Assembly (NCBI RefSeq): GCF_000716335.1
Contig: NZ_KL591006.1
Coordinates: 1 to 64,000, forward strand
Direction: 5' to 3'
DNA: 64,000 nt
Source of the DNA: Streptomyces sp. NRRL S-118
Lineage (GTDB): Bacteria > Actinomycetota > Actinomycetes > Streptomycetales > Streptomycetaceae
The notes under the pieces are model-generated. The model had not been told where the DNA came from. It searched no databases and saw only the letters and a program-made list of their open reading frames with translations. The position numbers were made by a program, and so were the translations under genes. Positions 9,705 to 16,980 of the stretch are shown piece by piece. Each line of letters begins with the position of its first letter. The first letter of the stretch is position 1.

Positions 9705-10679
9705 ATGACGGACACTCCCGCACGACTCCTGAATCTGCTGTCCCTTCTCCAGACGCCGCGCGAATGGCCGGGCAGCGAGCTGGCCGGTCGTCTGGGCGTC
9801 AGCGCGCGCACCATCCGCCGGGACATCGACCGGCTCCGGGACCTGGGCTACCCGGTGGAGGCGACGAAAGGCGCGGTCGGCGGGTACCGGCTGGTCGCCG
9901 GCAGCGCCATGCCTCCGCTGCTGCTGGACGACGAGGAGGCGGTGGCGATCGCGGTCGGCCTGCGGGCGGGCGCCGGGCACGCCATCGAGGGCGTGGAGGA
10001 GGCGTCGGTACGGGCCCTGGCGAAGCTCGAGCAGGTGCTGCCGTCACGGCTGCGGCACCGGGTGTCGACGCTGCAGAACGCGACGATCCCGCTGACGCGC
10101 GGGGACGGGGCGACGGTCGCGCCCTCCACGCTGACCACGCTGGCCGGAGCGGTGACGGGGCGGGAGCGGCTGCGGTTCGCGTACCGCGCGGGCGACGGGG
10201 CGGAGAGCCGTCGGCAGGTCGAACCATACCGGCTGGTCTCGACGGGGTGGCGGTGGTACCTGGTGGCGTACGACCTCGGCCGTGAGGACTGGCGCACCTT
10301 CCGGGTCGACCGGGTCAGCGAGCCGTTCCCGACCGGATCGCGCTTCACGCCCCGGGAACTCCCCGCGGACGACGCGGCGCAGATGCTGTCGCACTCCGCG
10401 GCCCGGTCGCAGGCGGAGCACGAGGTGGACATCACCTTCGCCGCACCCGCCGTGTTCGTCTCGGCCCGGCTCCCCGGGCACCTCTCCCCCACGGAAACCG
10501 GCCCCGACACGTGCCGGCTGAAGGCGCGGTCCACCGACTCGGTGGAGTGGCTGGCGGTTCGACTGGCGCTGGTGGACTGCGAGTTCACGGTGCACGGGCC
10601 GCAGGCACTGGCGTCGTACGTCGCCGGGCTGTCCGCCCGGCTGGCCCGGTCGGTGGGCACCACCCCCGGCATCCGCTGA
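9705..10679 (+). CDS. YafY-type WYL-domain transcriptional regulator
   Basis: 324 residues from ATG 9705 (ATGs at 9684 and 9693 are in frame). The N-terminal HTH_11 domain reads RLLNLLSLLQTPREWPGSELAGRLGVSARTIRRDIDRLRDLGYPVEATKGAVGGYRL. The WYL ligand-binding core follows (RRQVEPYRLVSTGWRWYLVAYDLGREDWRTFRVDRV), then a WCX-like C-terminus. It is likely a ligand-responsive repressor or activator of the divergent exporter gene. Confidence 0.9.
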   Translation: MTDTPARLLNLLSLLQTPREWPGSELAGRLGVSARTIRRDIDRLRDLGYPVEATKGAVGGYRLVAGSAMPPLLLDDEEAVAIAVGLRAGAGHAIEGVEEASVRALAKLEQVLPSRLRHRVSTLQNATIPLTRGDGATVAPSTLTTLAGAVTGRERLRFAYRAGDGAESRRQVEPYRLVSTGWRWYLVAYDLGREDWRTFRVDRVSEPFPTGSRFTPRELPADDAAQMLSHSAARSQAEHEVDITFAAPAVFVSARLPGHLSPTETGPDTCRLKARSTDSVEWLAVRLALVDCEFTVHGPQALASYVAGLSARLARSVGTTPGIR

Positions 10680-10697
10680 CGGGGACAGGAACGGGAA

Positions 10698-10733
10698 CGG
10701 GGGAAGGAGCGGGAGCGGGGGAAGGAGCGGGAG
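10698..10733. repeat. 18-bp purine-rich direct repeat
   Basis: Two adjacent copies of a GGGGGAAGGAGCGGGAGC-type unit, followed by degenerate copies, just after the WYL gene. All G/A on this strand apart from single C positions. No function is apparent. Confidence 0.7.
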
Positions 10734-10758
10734 CGGCGAGGGGAACGGTGACGGGCGG

Positions 10759-10793
10759 CGGGGGCGCGCACCCTCAGGTGCGCACGCGCCCCC
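10759..10793. terminator. Bidirectional hairpin between convergent genes
   Basis: GCGCACC pairs with GGTGCGC across a CTCA loop, extended by GGGGGC/GCCCCC after a small bulge. It separates the WYL gene from the convergent hrdD. Confidence 0.65.
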
Positions 10794-10855
10794 GTCGGCT
10801 CCCCGAGCCCGGCCCGGCGGCCGTTCGGCTGCTGCCGGCACGGCCCCCCGTGGTC

Positions 10856-11866
10856 CTACGCCGCCGCGTCGAAGCCCGTGTCGCGGGCCATGCGCTTCAG
10901 TTCGAGGAGGGCGTGCTTCTCGATCTGCCGGATGCGCTCGCGGGTGAGACCGTGTTCCTTGCCGACCTCGGTGAGCGTCCGCTCGCGCCCGTCCTCGATG
11001 CCGTACCGCATGCGGATGATGGAGGCCGTGCGGTGGTCGAGCTTGCCGATCAGGTCGTCCAGTTCCTCGCTGCGCAGCAGCGTCAGCACCGACTGCTCGG
11101 GCGACACCGCCGAGGTGTCCTCCAGCAGGTCGCCGAACTGCGTCTCGCCGGCGTCGTCCACCGACATGTTGAGCGAGACCGGGTCGCGCGCCCAGTCCAG
11201 CACGTCGGTGACGCGGTCGGACGACGAGCCGAGTTCCTGGGCGATCTCCGCCGGCTCCGGGTCGCGACCGTGCTCGCGGTTGAACTCCCGCTGCACACGA
11301 CGGATGCGCCCCAGTTCCTCGACCAGGTGGACGGGCAGCCGGATGGTGCGCGACTGGTCGGCGATCGAGCGCGTGATGGCCTGGCGGATCCACCACGTCG
11401 CGTACGTCGAGAACTTGAAGCCCTTGGTGTAGTCGAACTTCTCCACCGCCCGCACCAGACCCGCGTTGCCCTCCTGGATCAGGTCGAGCAGGGGGAGGCC
11501 GCTGCGCGGGTAACGCCGGGCGACGGCGACGACGAGCCGCAGGTTGGACCTGATGAAGACGTCCTTCGCGCGCTCGCCGGCGGCGACCAGGGCCTCCAGC
11601 TCCTCACGGGTCGCGCCGCCCGCCTCGCTCTCGATCTCGCCGTCGAGGATCTGCTGGGCGTACACACCCGCCTCGATCGTCTGGGACAGCTCGACCTCCT
11701 TGGCGGCGTCGAGCAGGGGCGTGCGCGCGATCTCGTCGAGGTACATGCCGACCAGGTCGCGGTCGGCGATCTCCCCGCCCACGGCGCGAGCACTGCTGGC
11801 CCGGTCGGTCCCGGTCGCGGTAGCGGTCGCGCCGGACCGGCGTTGGGCGACGGCACGGGTTGCCAT
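10856..11866 (-). CDS. hrdD: RNA polymerase principal-like (group 2) sigma factor HrdD
   Basis: 336 residues. It starts MATRAVAQRR and contains sigma region 1.2 (EIADRDLVGMYLDEIARTPLLDAAKEVELSQTIE), 2.1-2.4 (SNLRLVVAVARRYPRSGLPLLDLIQEGNAGLVRAVEKFDYTKGFKFSTYATWWIRQAITRSIADQSRTIRLPVH), region 3 and the 4.2 helix-turn-helix (ERTLTEVGKEHGLTRERIRQIEKHALLELKRMARDTGF). Length and the MATRAVA start match my memory of Streptomyces coelicolor HrdD. HrdD is dispensable; in S. coelicolor its transcription depends on stress sigma factors including SigR. A SigR-type promoter is visible upstream. Confidence 0.93.
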   Translation of the reverse strand: MATRAVAQRRSGATATATGTDRASSARAVGGEIADRDLVGMYLDEIARTPLLDAAKEVELSQTIEAGVYAQQILDGEIESEAGGATREELEALVAAGERAKDVFIRSNLRLVVAVARRYPRSGLPLLDLIQEGNAGLVRAVEKFDYTKGFKFSTYATWWIRQAITRSIADQSRTIRLPVHLVEELGRIRRVQREFNREHGRDPEPAEIAQELGSSSDRVTDVLDWARDPVSLNMSVDDAGETQFGDLLEDTSAVSPEQSVLTLLRSEELDDLIGKLDHRTASIIRMRYGIEDGRERTLTEVGKEHGLTRERIRQIEKHALLELKRMARDTGFDAAA

Positions 11867-11886
11867 GCGAGCTCCCTTGCTGAGTA

Positions 11887-11900
11887 GGTGTCGCGACACC
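11887..11900. promoter_or_regulatory. 14-bp perfect palindrome in the hrdD leader
   Basis: GGTGTCGCGACACC lies between the predicted transcription start and the hrdD ATG. In RNA it could form only a short stem; as DNA it could be an operator. Confidence 0.45.
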
Positions 11901-11929
11901 CTTCCGGGTGCCCTGCATCCGACGGAAAC

Positions 11930-11955
11930 AACGACTGGAATCCGGACAGAATTCC
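11930..11955 (-). promoter_or_regulatory. SigR-type promoter of hrdD
   Basis: On the hrdD strand GGAAT (11955-11951) is followed after exactly 18 bp by GTT (11932-11930). This matches the Streptomyces SigR consensus GGAAT-N18-GTT. It would give a leader of roughly 55-60 nt and links hrdD to thiol-oxidative stress. Confidence 0.75.
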
Positions 11956-12016
11956 CATGACACCCACCCATTTTGGTGATCTTGCAGTATCCTCTCCGCC
12001 CACGAGGGGAGGCCGG

Positions 12017-12529
12017 ATGGCGGACGACCAACCGGAGGTGCAGGTCAGGGCGGGTACGGAGGCCGATGTCGAGGCCCTCACGGAGATCTACAACCACTAC
12101 GTCCGTGAGACCGCGATCACATTCGACACGGTGCCCTTCACCCCCGAACAGCGTCTTCCGTGGCTGCGTTCCCACCCTGTAGACGGCCCGCACAGGCTGC
12201 TGGTTGCTCACGACGCCGACCGCTGCCTCGGATACGCGACCACCGGCCCGTTCCGGCCCAAGGCCGCGTACGCCCCCTCCGTCGAGGTGAGCGTCTACCT
12301 CGCGCCCGGGTCGGCCGGCCGGGGCGTCGGCACGCTGCTGTACGAGCGCCTCTTCGAGGCCCTCGCCGGCGAGGACGTCCACCGCGCCTACGCCGGCATC
12401 GCCCTGCCCAACGAGCCCTCCGTTCGCCTCCACACCCGCTTCGGCTTCCGCCACGCCGGGACGTTCACCGAGGTGGGCCGCAAGTTCGGCCGGTACTGGG
12501 ACGTCGCCTGGTACCAGAAGGAGCTGTGA
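12017..12529 (+). CDS. GNAT N-acetyltransferase, phosphinothricin-acetyltransferase-like
   Basis: 170 residues. The order VRAGTEADVEALTEIYNHYVRETAITFDTVP, EVSVYLAPGSAGRGVGTLLYERLFEAL (acetyl-CoA loop) and GIALPNEPSVRLHTRFGFRHAGTFTEVGRKFGRYWDVAWYQKEL closely follows the Pat/Bar/YncA subgroup, which acetylates phosphinothricin, methionine sulfoximine or related amines. The actual substrate is unknown. ATG 12017 has a GAGGGGAGG ribosome binding site. Its promoter must lie in the same 150-bp gap as the hrdD promoter. Confidence 0.88.
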   Translation: MADDQPEVQVRAGTEADVEALTEIYNHYVRETAITFDTVPFTPEQRLPWLRSHPVDGPHRLLVAHDADRCLGYATTGPFRPKAAYAPSVEVSVYLAPGSAGRGVGTLLYERLFEALAGEDVHRAYAGIALPNEPSVRLHTRFGFRHAGTFTEVGRKFGRYWDVAWYQKEL

Positions 12530-12563
12530 GCGGAACCGGAAGGCGGGGAGCCCGAGCGGGGAC

Positions 12564-13349
12564 CTAGGCGAACTGCAGCGACCGCTTCGCCAGGCCCATC
12601 CAGAACCCGTCGATGACGCTGCGCCCGCCGGCGAGGTCCCCGGTGGCCTCCGCCGCGCCCAGCGTCACGAACAGCGGGGCGAAGTGCTCGGTGCGCGGGT
12701 GCGCGAGCCGCCCGGCAGGGGCCTTGTGCGCGAAGTCCAGCAGCGCGTCGACGTCCCCGGCCGCCAGGGCCCGCCGTCCCCAGTCGTCGAACTCCACGGA
12801 CCAGCCCGGCACGCCGTCGTGCCGCAGCGCCGCCAGGTTGTGGGTGAAGAAGCCGCTGCCGACGATCAGCACGCCCTCGTCCCGCAGGGGCGCCAGCCTG
12901 CGCCCGATGGCCATCAGAGCGGCCGGGTCGAGGGTGGGCATCGAGATCTGCAGGACGGGGATGTCGGCGTCCGGGTACATCTCGGCGAGGGGGACGTACG
13001 CCCCGTGGTCCAGGCCCCGGTCGGGCATGTCCTGCACGGGCATGCCGGGGGCGCGCAGCAGCTTGCGCACGGCTTCGGCGAGGCGCGGCGCGCCCGGAGC
13101 GGCGTACCGCACGTCGTAGTAGTGCGCGGGGAAGCCCCAGAAGTCGTACACGAGCGGCACGGTCTCGGTCGCGCCGAGCGTGAGCGGGGCCTCCTCCCAG
13201 TGGGCGGACACCATGAGGATCGCCGCCGGCCGGGGCAGCCCGGCGGACCAGGCGGCGAGTTCGCCCGGCCACACGGAGTCGTGGGCGAGCGGCGGCGCGC
13301 CGTGCGAGAGATAGAGGGCGGGCATGCGCCCGCTGGTCAGCGCGGTCAT
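12564..13349 (-). CDS. Class III extradiol ring-cleavage dioxygenase (DODA/YgiD-like)
   Basis: 261 residues, LigB superfamily. Metal-binding histidines are visible in MPALYLSHGAPPL, ILMVSAHWEE, GLDHGAYVPLAEMYPDADIPVLQIS and FTHNL. The family includes 4,5-DOPA dioxygenase and E. coli YgiD, which open catechol rings using a mononuclear metal. It is divergent from a MarR regulator, with TTGAA/TTCAA palindromes between, suggesting induction by a phenolic compound. Confidence 0.88.
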   Translation of the reverse strand: MTALTSGRMPALYLSHGAPPLAHDSVWPGELAAWSAGLPRPAAILMVSAHWEEAPLTLGATETVPLVYDFWGFPAHYYDVRYAAPGAPRLAEAVRKLLRAPGMPVQDMPDRGLDHGAYVPLAEMYPDADIPVLQISMPTLDPAALMAIGRRLAPLRDEGVLIVGSGFFTHNLAALRHDGVPGWSVEFDDWGRRALAAGDVDALLDFAHKAPAGRLAHPRTEHFAPLFVTLGAAEATGDLAGGRSVIDGFWMGLAKRSLQFA

Positions 13350-13382
13350 GACGACTCCCGGTCGATGACATCAAGCCTACTA

Positions 13383-13396
13383 CTTGAAGATTCAAG
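13383..13396. promoter_or_regulatory. Palindrome 1, candidate MarR operator
   Basis: CTTGAA-GA-TTCAAG is a perfect inverted repeat 34 bp upstream of the dioxygenase start. It probably binds the adjacent MarR protein. Confidence 0.6.
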
Positions 13397-13427
13397 CTCA
13401 GTCACCGTAACGCGCCGCGGGTATGTT

Positions 13428-13444
13428 GTTCAACCTTCAAGAAC
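13428..13444. promoter_or_regulatory. Palindrome 2, candidate MarR operator
   Basis: GTTCAACCTTCAAGAAC shares the TTCAAG core of the first site, has GTTC/GAAC outer arms and lies 14 bp before the marR start. Two sites, one per promoter, fit autoregulation plus control of the dioxygenase. Confidence 0.55.
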
Positions 13445-13458
13445 GTACAGTGGGACGC

Positions 13459-13962
13459 ATGAACGACCATGCCGGGGACGGGCCGCGCTGGCTCACGGAC
13501 GACGAGCAGCGCGTCTGGCGTTCCTATCTGCACGCCACCACGCTGCTGGAGGACCACCTCGACCGTCAGCTCCAGCGCGACGCCGGGATGCCGCACGTCT
13601 ACTACGGGCTCCTGGTCCAGCTCTCCCAGGCCCCACGCCGCCGGATGCGCATGACCGAACTCGCCAAGGCCGCCAAGATCACCCGGTCCCGGCTGTCGCA
13701 CGCCGTCGCACGGCTGGAGAGGAACGGCTGGGTGCGCCGCGAGGACTGCCCCTCGGACAAGCGGGGCCAGAACGCCTACCTGACGGACGAGGGGTACGCG
13801 GTGCTCGAACGCAGCGCGCCCGGCCATGTGGCGGCCGTACGGCAGGCGATCTTCGACCGGCTCACCCCGGAGCAGGTCGGCCACCTCGGCGAGATCATGC
13901 GGGTGATGGCCGAGGCACTCCAGCCCTCGGGTCCGGACGCCGACCTGCCCTGGCTGCGCTAG
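13459..13962 (+). CDS. MarR family transcriptional regulator
   Basis: 167 residues from ATG 13459. The winged helix is clear: RMRMTELAKAAKITRSRLSHAVARLERNGWVRREDCPSDKRGQNAYLTDEGYAVLE, including the DKR wing motif. Flanking helices would form the dimer. MarR proteins usually repress a divergent gene until a phenolic ligand binds, which fits the divergent ring-cleavage dioxygenase. Confidence 0.9.
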   Translation: MNDHAGDGPRWLTDDEQRVWRSYLHATTLLEDHLDRQLQRDAGMPHVYYGLLVQLSQAPRRRMRMTELAKAAKITRSRLSHAVARLERNGWVRREDCPSDKRGQNAYLTDEGYAVLERSAPGHVAAVRQAIFDRLTPEQVGHLGEIMRVMAEALQPSGPDADLPWLR

Positions 13963-13981
13963 CGGCCGCGGCGGACCGGGC

Positions 13982-14018
13982 GGCACGGACCTTCCCGGCA
14001 CCGCAGGAAGTCCGTGCC
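13982..14018. terminator. Bidirectional hairpin terminator
   Basis: GGCACGGAC pairs with GTCCGTGCC, with further TTCC/GGAA pairing inside. It separates the convergent marR and yeiH genes. Confidence 0.7.
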
Positions 14019-14028
14019 CCGCGGGCGC

Positions 14029-15108
14029 TCAGGCGGTCAGGACCACCCCCGCGTACGACGCCGCCGCTATCAGCGCCCACGCCGTGAGGCCGAGCGCCGC
14101 CACCCGCGCCGCGGTGCGCGAGAGCGTCGGCAGGTGCACCGCGCTGCCGAGGCCGAACAGCGCGGCGGCGAGCAGCAGTTCCTGCGCCGCACCGGCGGAG
14201 GCGAGGACCGGCTCCGGCAGCAGGCCGGTCGTGCGCACCACCACCATGGCGAGGAAGCCGGCGACGAACAGCGGCACGAGCGGTGGGCGCCCCGCCCGCC
14301 CCCCGGCCGCCGTGCCCTTACCCCGCCGCCGGGCGGCCACCACCAGGGCCGCGACGAGCGGGGCCAGCAACGCCACGCGCATCAGCTTGACCAGCACCGC
14401 CTCGCCCAGCGCGGCCGGGCCTGCGGTCTGCGCGGCGGCCACCACCTGGCCCACGTCGTGCACCCCGGCGCCGACCCAGCGCCCGAACTGCGCGTCCGTC
14501 AGCCCCAAGGGGCCGTGCAGCAGCGGCAGTACGGCGATCGCCAGCGTGCCGCACAGCGTCACCAGCGCGACGGACGTGGCGGCGTCGTCCTCGTCGCTGT
14601 CGTGCACGGCGGCGACCGCGCCGATGGCGGAGGCCCCGCAGATGGCGTACCCGGTGGCGATCAGCAGCGGCTGGTCGCCGGGCAGCCCGAGGCGGCGCCC
14701 CAGCCACCACGTGCCGCCCAGGGTGGCGGCCACGACGGCGAGCACCATGGCGACCGTCGGCCAGCCGAGGCCGAGGACGTCGGACAGGCTCAGCTTCAGC
14801 CCGAGGAGGACGACGCCGAGGCGCATCAGCCGCTTGGCGGCCACGGTCAGCCCTGCCCGGCAGCGGCCGCGGATGCGGGTGTGGAGCCAGGGGACGTGCG
14901 CGGCGGCGACACCCAGCACGACGGCGGCGGTGAGCATCGGTACGGCGGGCAGGGCGCGGTGCACGATCCAGGCGGCGCCCACCCCGGCGGCGGCGAGCGC
15001 GAGCCCGGGCCACACGGCCCCCACGCCCCCCGGGGCTGGCGCGGCGGGCGCGGTGCCGGGTGCGCCCGGGCGGGCGGACGGACGCGCCCGTCCGCCGACG
15101 AGGGCCAT
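14029..15108 (-). CDS. YeiH/YadS-type putative sulfate/sulfite exporter family protein
   Basis: 359 residues and about ten transmembrane helices. Conserved stretches include AAAWIVHRALPAVPMLTAAVVLG-like helices, RLMRLGVVLLGLKLSLSDVLGLG, GYAICGASAIGAVAAV and GRWVGAGVHDVGQVVAAA, all typical of the UPF0324/Cons_hypoth698 family annotated as sulfate exporters. It overlaps the cysteine dioxygenase gene by 4 bp, so it could remove sulfite or sulfate released by cysteine breakdown. That role is inferred from context. Confidence 0.85.
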   Translation of the reverse strand: MALVGGRARPSARPGAPGTAPAAPAPGGVGAVWPGLALAAAGVGAAWIVHRALPAVPMLTAAVVLGVAAAHVPWLHTRIRGRCRAGLTVAAKRLMRLGVVLLGLKLSLSDVLGLGWPTVAMVLAVVAATLGGTWWLGRRLGLPGDQPLLIATGYAICGASAIGAVAAVHDSDEDDAATSVALVTLCGTLAIAVLPLLHGPLGLTDAQFGRWVGAGVHDVGQVVAAAQTAGPAALGEAVLVKLMRVALLAPLVAALVVAARRRGKGTAAGGRAGRPPLVPLFVAGFLAMVVVRTTGLLPEPVLASAGAAQELLLAAALFGLGSAVHLPTLSRTAARVAALGLTAWALIAAASYAGVVLTA

Positions 15109-15662
15109 CAGCCGTCCGCCGGCAGCCGGTACACGCGCCGGACGCTCGTGCCGAGCCGCGTGATGTCGGCGCCGTACACGTGCAGGGACACGGCGAGGTC
15201 GCTGCCCGCGTTGCGGACGAGGTGGATGTCCCCGGGCGGGGCGAGCGCGGCGACCGTCCCCTGCCCGTTGACCACCTCCTCCGTGGCGACCAGCCGCGCC
15301 GTGATCCCGTCGGGCACGAGCCGGTAGCGCCGCTCGTGCTCCTCGCCCCGGTGGACCCCCGTCACGCACCACGACACGTGGTCGTGGACGGGTGTGGCCT
15401 GGCCGGGCAGCCAGACCAGGGCGACGACGGAGAAGGAGCCGTCGGGATCGGCGTGCAGGACGTGCTGCCGGTAGCGCTCGGGGTCGCCCTCGCACTGGGC
15501 GCCGGTGAGCAGGTCGGGCGCACCGAGGTGCGGGGCGAGGCACGCGGCCACGAGCCGGGCCGTGGGCTCGGGCGGCAGGCCCCGGTCCACGGCACCGCGC
15601 ACCTCGGCGACGAACGAACGCAGACGGGCGGTGGCGGCCGGTTCCAGGGAGGTCGTGGTCAT
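15108..15662 (-). CDS. Cysteine dioxygenase family (cupin thiol dioxygenase)
   Basis: 184 residues. The cupin iron site HDH is seen in LPGQATPVHDHVSWCVTGVHRGEEHERRYRL, with a third His in GDIHLVRNAGSDLAVSLHVYG. The family oxidises cysteine or related thiols to the sulfinate with Fe(II) and O2. ATG 15662 is preferred over an extension of 21 weakly conserved residues. It lies between a LysR regulator and a YeiH exporter, all on one strand. Confidence 0.85.
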   Translation of the reverse strand: MTTTSLEPAATARLRSFVAEVRGAVDRGLPPEPTARLVAACLAPHLGAPDLLTGAQCEGDPERYRQHVLHADPDGSFSVVALVWLPGQATPVHDHVSWCVTGVHRGEEHERRYRLVPDGITARLVATEEVVNGQGTVAALAPPGDIHLVRNAGSDLAVSLHVYGADITRLGTSVRRVYRLPADG

Positions 15663-15707
15663 GGACCGGAGCGTCCGCCCGCGCGGGCGGTGCCGTCCAA
15701 GCAGGGT

Positions 15708-15728
15708 TCGTTGACGGGACCCCAACGA
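15708..15728. promoter_or_regulatory. Inverted repeat, candidate LysR operator
   Basis: TCGTTG-N9-CAACGA lies 46 bp upstream of the cysteine dioxygenase start. It has the dyad and T...A ends expected of a LysR box. Confidence 0.5.
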
Positions 15729-15772
15729 CCGCTTATGGGTGGGGGACGCGCTGGCCGCTCACGGGTGGGCGG

Positions 15773-16690
15773 TCAGCAGCCGACCTTGGCCTCCGCCGCC
15801 GTGACGATCGCGTCCAGGGCCAGGGAGGTGGCGGGGATGCGCAGATGGTCGCGCAGGACGTACGCGTACACCTGGCGGCGCGTGTGGGGCTCCACGATCC
15901 GGCCGGTGATCTTCCGGTGGCACAGGAACGACAGCACCAGCGCCGGAACCATCGCGATGCCGACGCCCGCCGCCACCAGGCTCTGCATCACCAGGTTGTC
16001 GTCCGTCGTGCACGCGATGTCCGGGGTGAAGCCCTCCTCGGCGCAGGCGTGCAGGAAGTTGGCCCGGCAGCGGGCGCAGCCGGCGATCCACCGCTCGTGC
16101 GCCAGGTCGGCCAGGTGCACCGCCCGGCGCCGTGCCAGGGGGTGGCGAATGGGCAGCAGGACCGTGAGCGGGTCCTCCATCAGCTTGAACTCGGCGAGTT
16201 CCTCGGGGACGTCGACCCGCAGGCCGGGATAGCTGAAGGCCAGGGTGATGTCGCATTCGCCCCGGGCCGCCATGCGCAGCGACTCCGGCGGCTCGCTCTC
16301 CACCAGCTCGACCCGCACCCCGGGGTGTTCGTCCGCCATCCGGGCCATCGCCTCGGGCAGGATCGTCGCCCCCGCGCTGGGGAAGGCGCAGACCCGCACC
16401 CGCCCGGAGCGCAGCCGGGCGATCGCGTCGATCTGCTCCTGCGCCGCCGCGAGACTGTCGAGGATGGTGCGGGTGTGCCGGGTGAGGGCCTCGCCCGCCT
16501 CGGTGAGGCGCAGGCCGCGGCCCACGCGGGTGAACAGCGGTGTGCCGACGTCCCGTTCCAGTGCCTTCATCTGCTGGCTGACGGCGGGCTGGGTGTAGCC
16601 GAGGGAGCGGGCGGCCGCGGTGTAGGAACCGGTCCTGACGACCTCATGGAAGGTCTTGATGTACCGGGAATCGAACACGGTCGAAAGCAT
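15773..16690 (-). CDS. LysR family transcriptional regulator
   Basis: 305 residues. The N-terminal helix-turn-helix is SRYIKTFHEVVRTGSYTAAARSLGYTQPAVSQQMKALERDVGTPLFTRVGRGLRLTEAG. The effector domain has RVRVCAFPSAGATILPEAMARM and an unusual Cys pair in ERWIAGCARCRANFLHACAEEGF that might respond to redox or metal. It lies directly upstream of the cysteine dioxygenase and YeiH genes on the same strand and probably regulates them. Confidence 0.88.
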   Translation of the reverse strand: MLSTVFDSRYIKTFHEVVRTGSYTAAARSLGYTQPAVSQQMKALERDVGTPLFTRVGRGLRLTEAGEALTRHTRTILDSLAAAQEQIDAIARLRSGRVRVCAFPSAGATILPEAMARMADEHPGVRVELVESEPPESLRMAARGECDITLAFSYPGLRVDVPEELAEFKLMEDPLTVLLPIRHPLARRRAVHLADLAHERWIAGCARCRANFLHACAEEGFTPDIACTTDDNLVMQSLVAAGVGIAMVPALVLSFLCHRKITGRIVEPHTRRQVYAYVLRDHLRIPATSLALDAIVTAAEAKVGC

Positions 16691-16980
16691 AAGCAGAAAT
16701 TGGCCCCCTGAAAGCGCCGTTACCAGCCGTTCCCGGGTGCCGTTCCCGGTGCCGGCCGCACCCGTTCCCGTTCCCGGCCCCTGCCCGGCGCCGTGGTCCA
16801 CCCACCACCCGAACGGCGGCGTTTCCGCAACCCGGAGGCCCCCGGGCCCCTCACCCGTCCGCACAGAAACCCACGATCGGGCCACCCCGCGCGCGCCCCG
16901 GGCGCACCCGGCCCAGGCTGATCGGACGGAGAGCAGCGCGGATCCGGCCGGCTGCCGCGGACCGAAGGCGATCAGCACCT

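Noticed and set aside
10681..10745. Purine-rich repeats as a possible small RNA or CRISPR-like array
   Set aside because: The units are adjacent without spacers and show no promoter or hairpin; a simple tandem repeat is sufficient.
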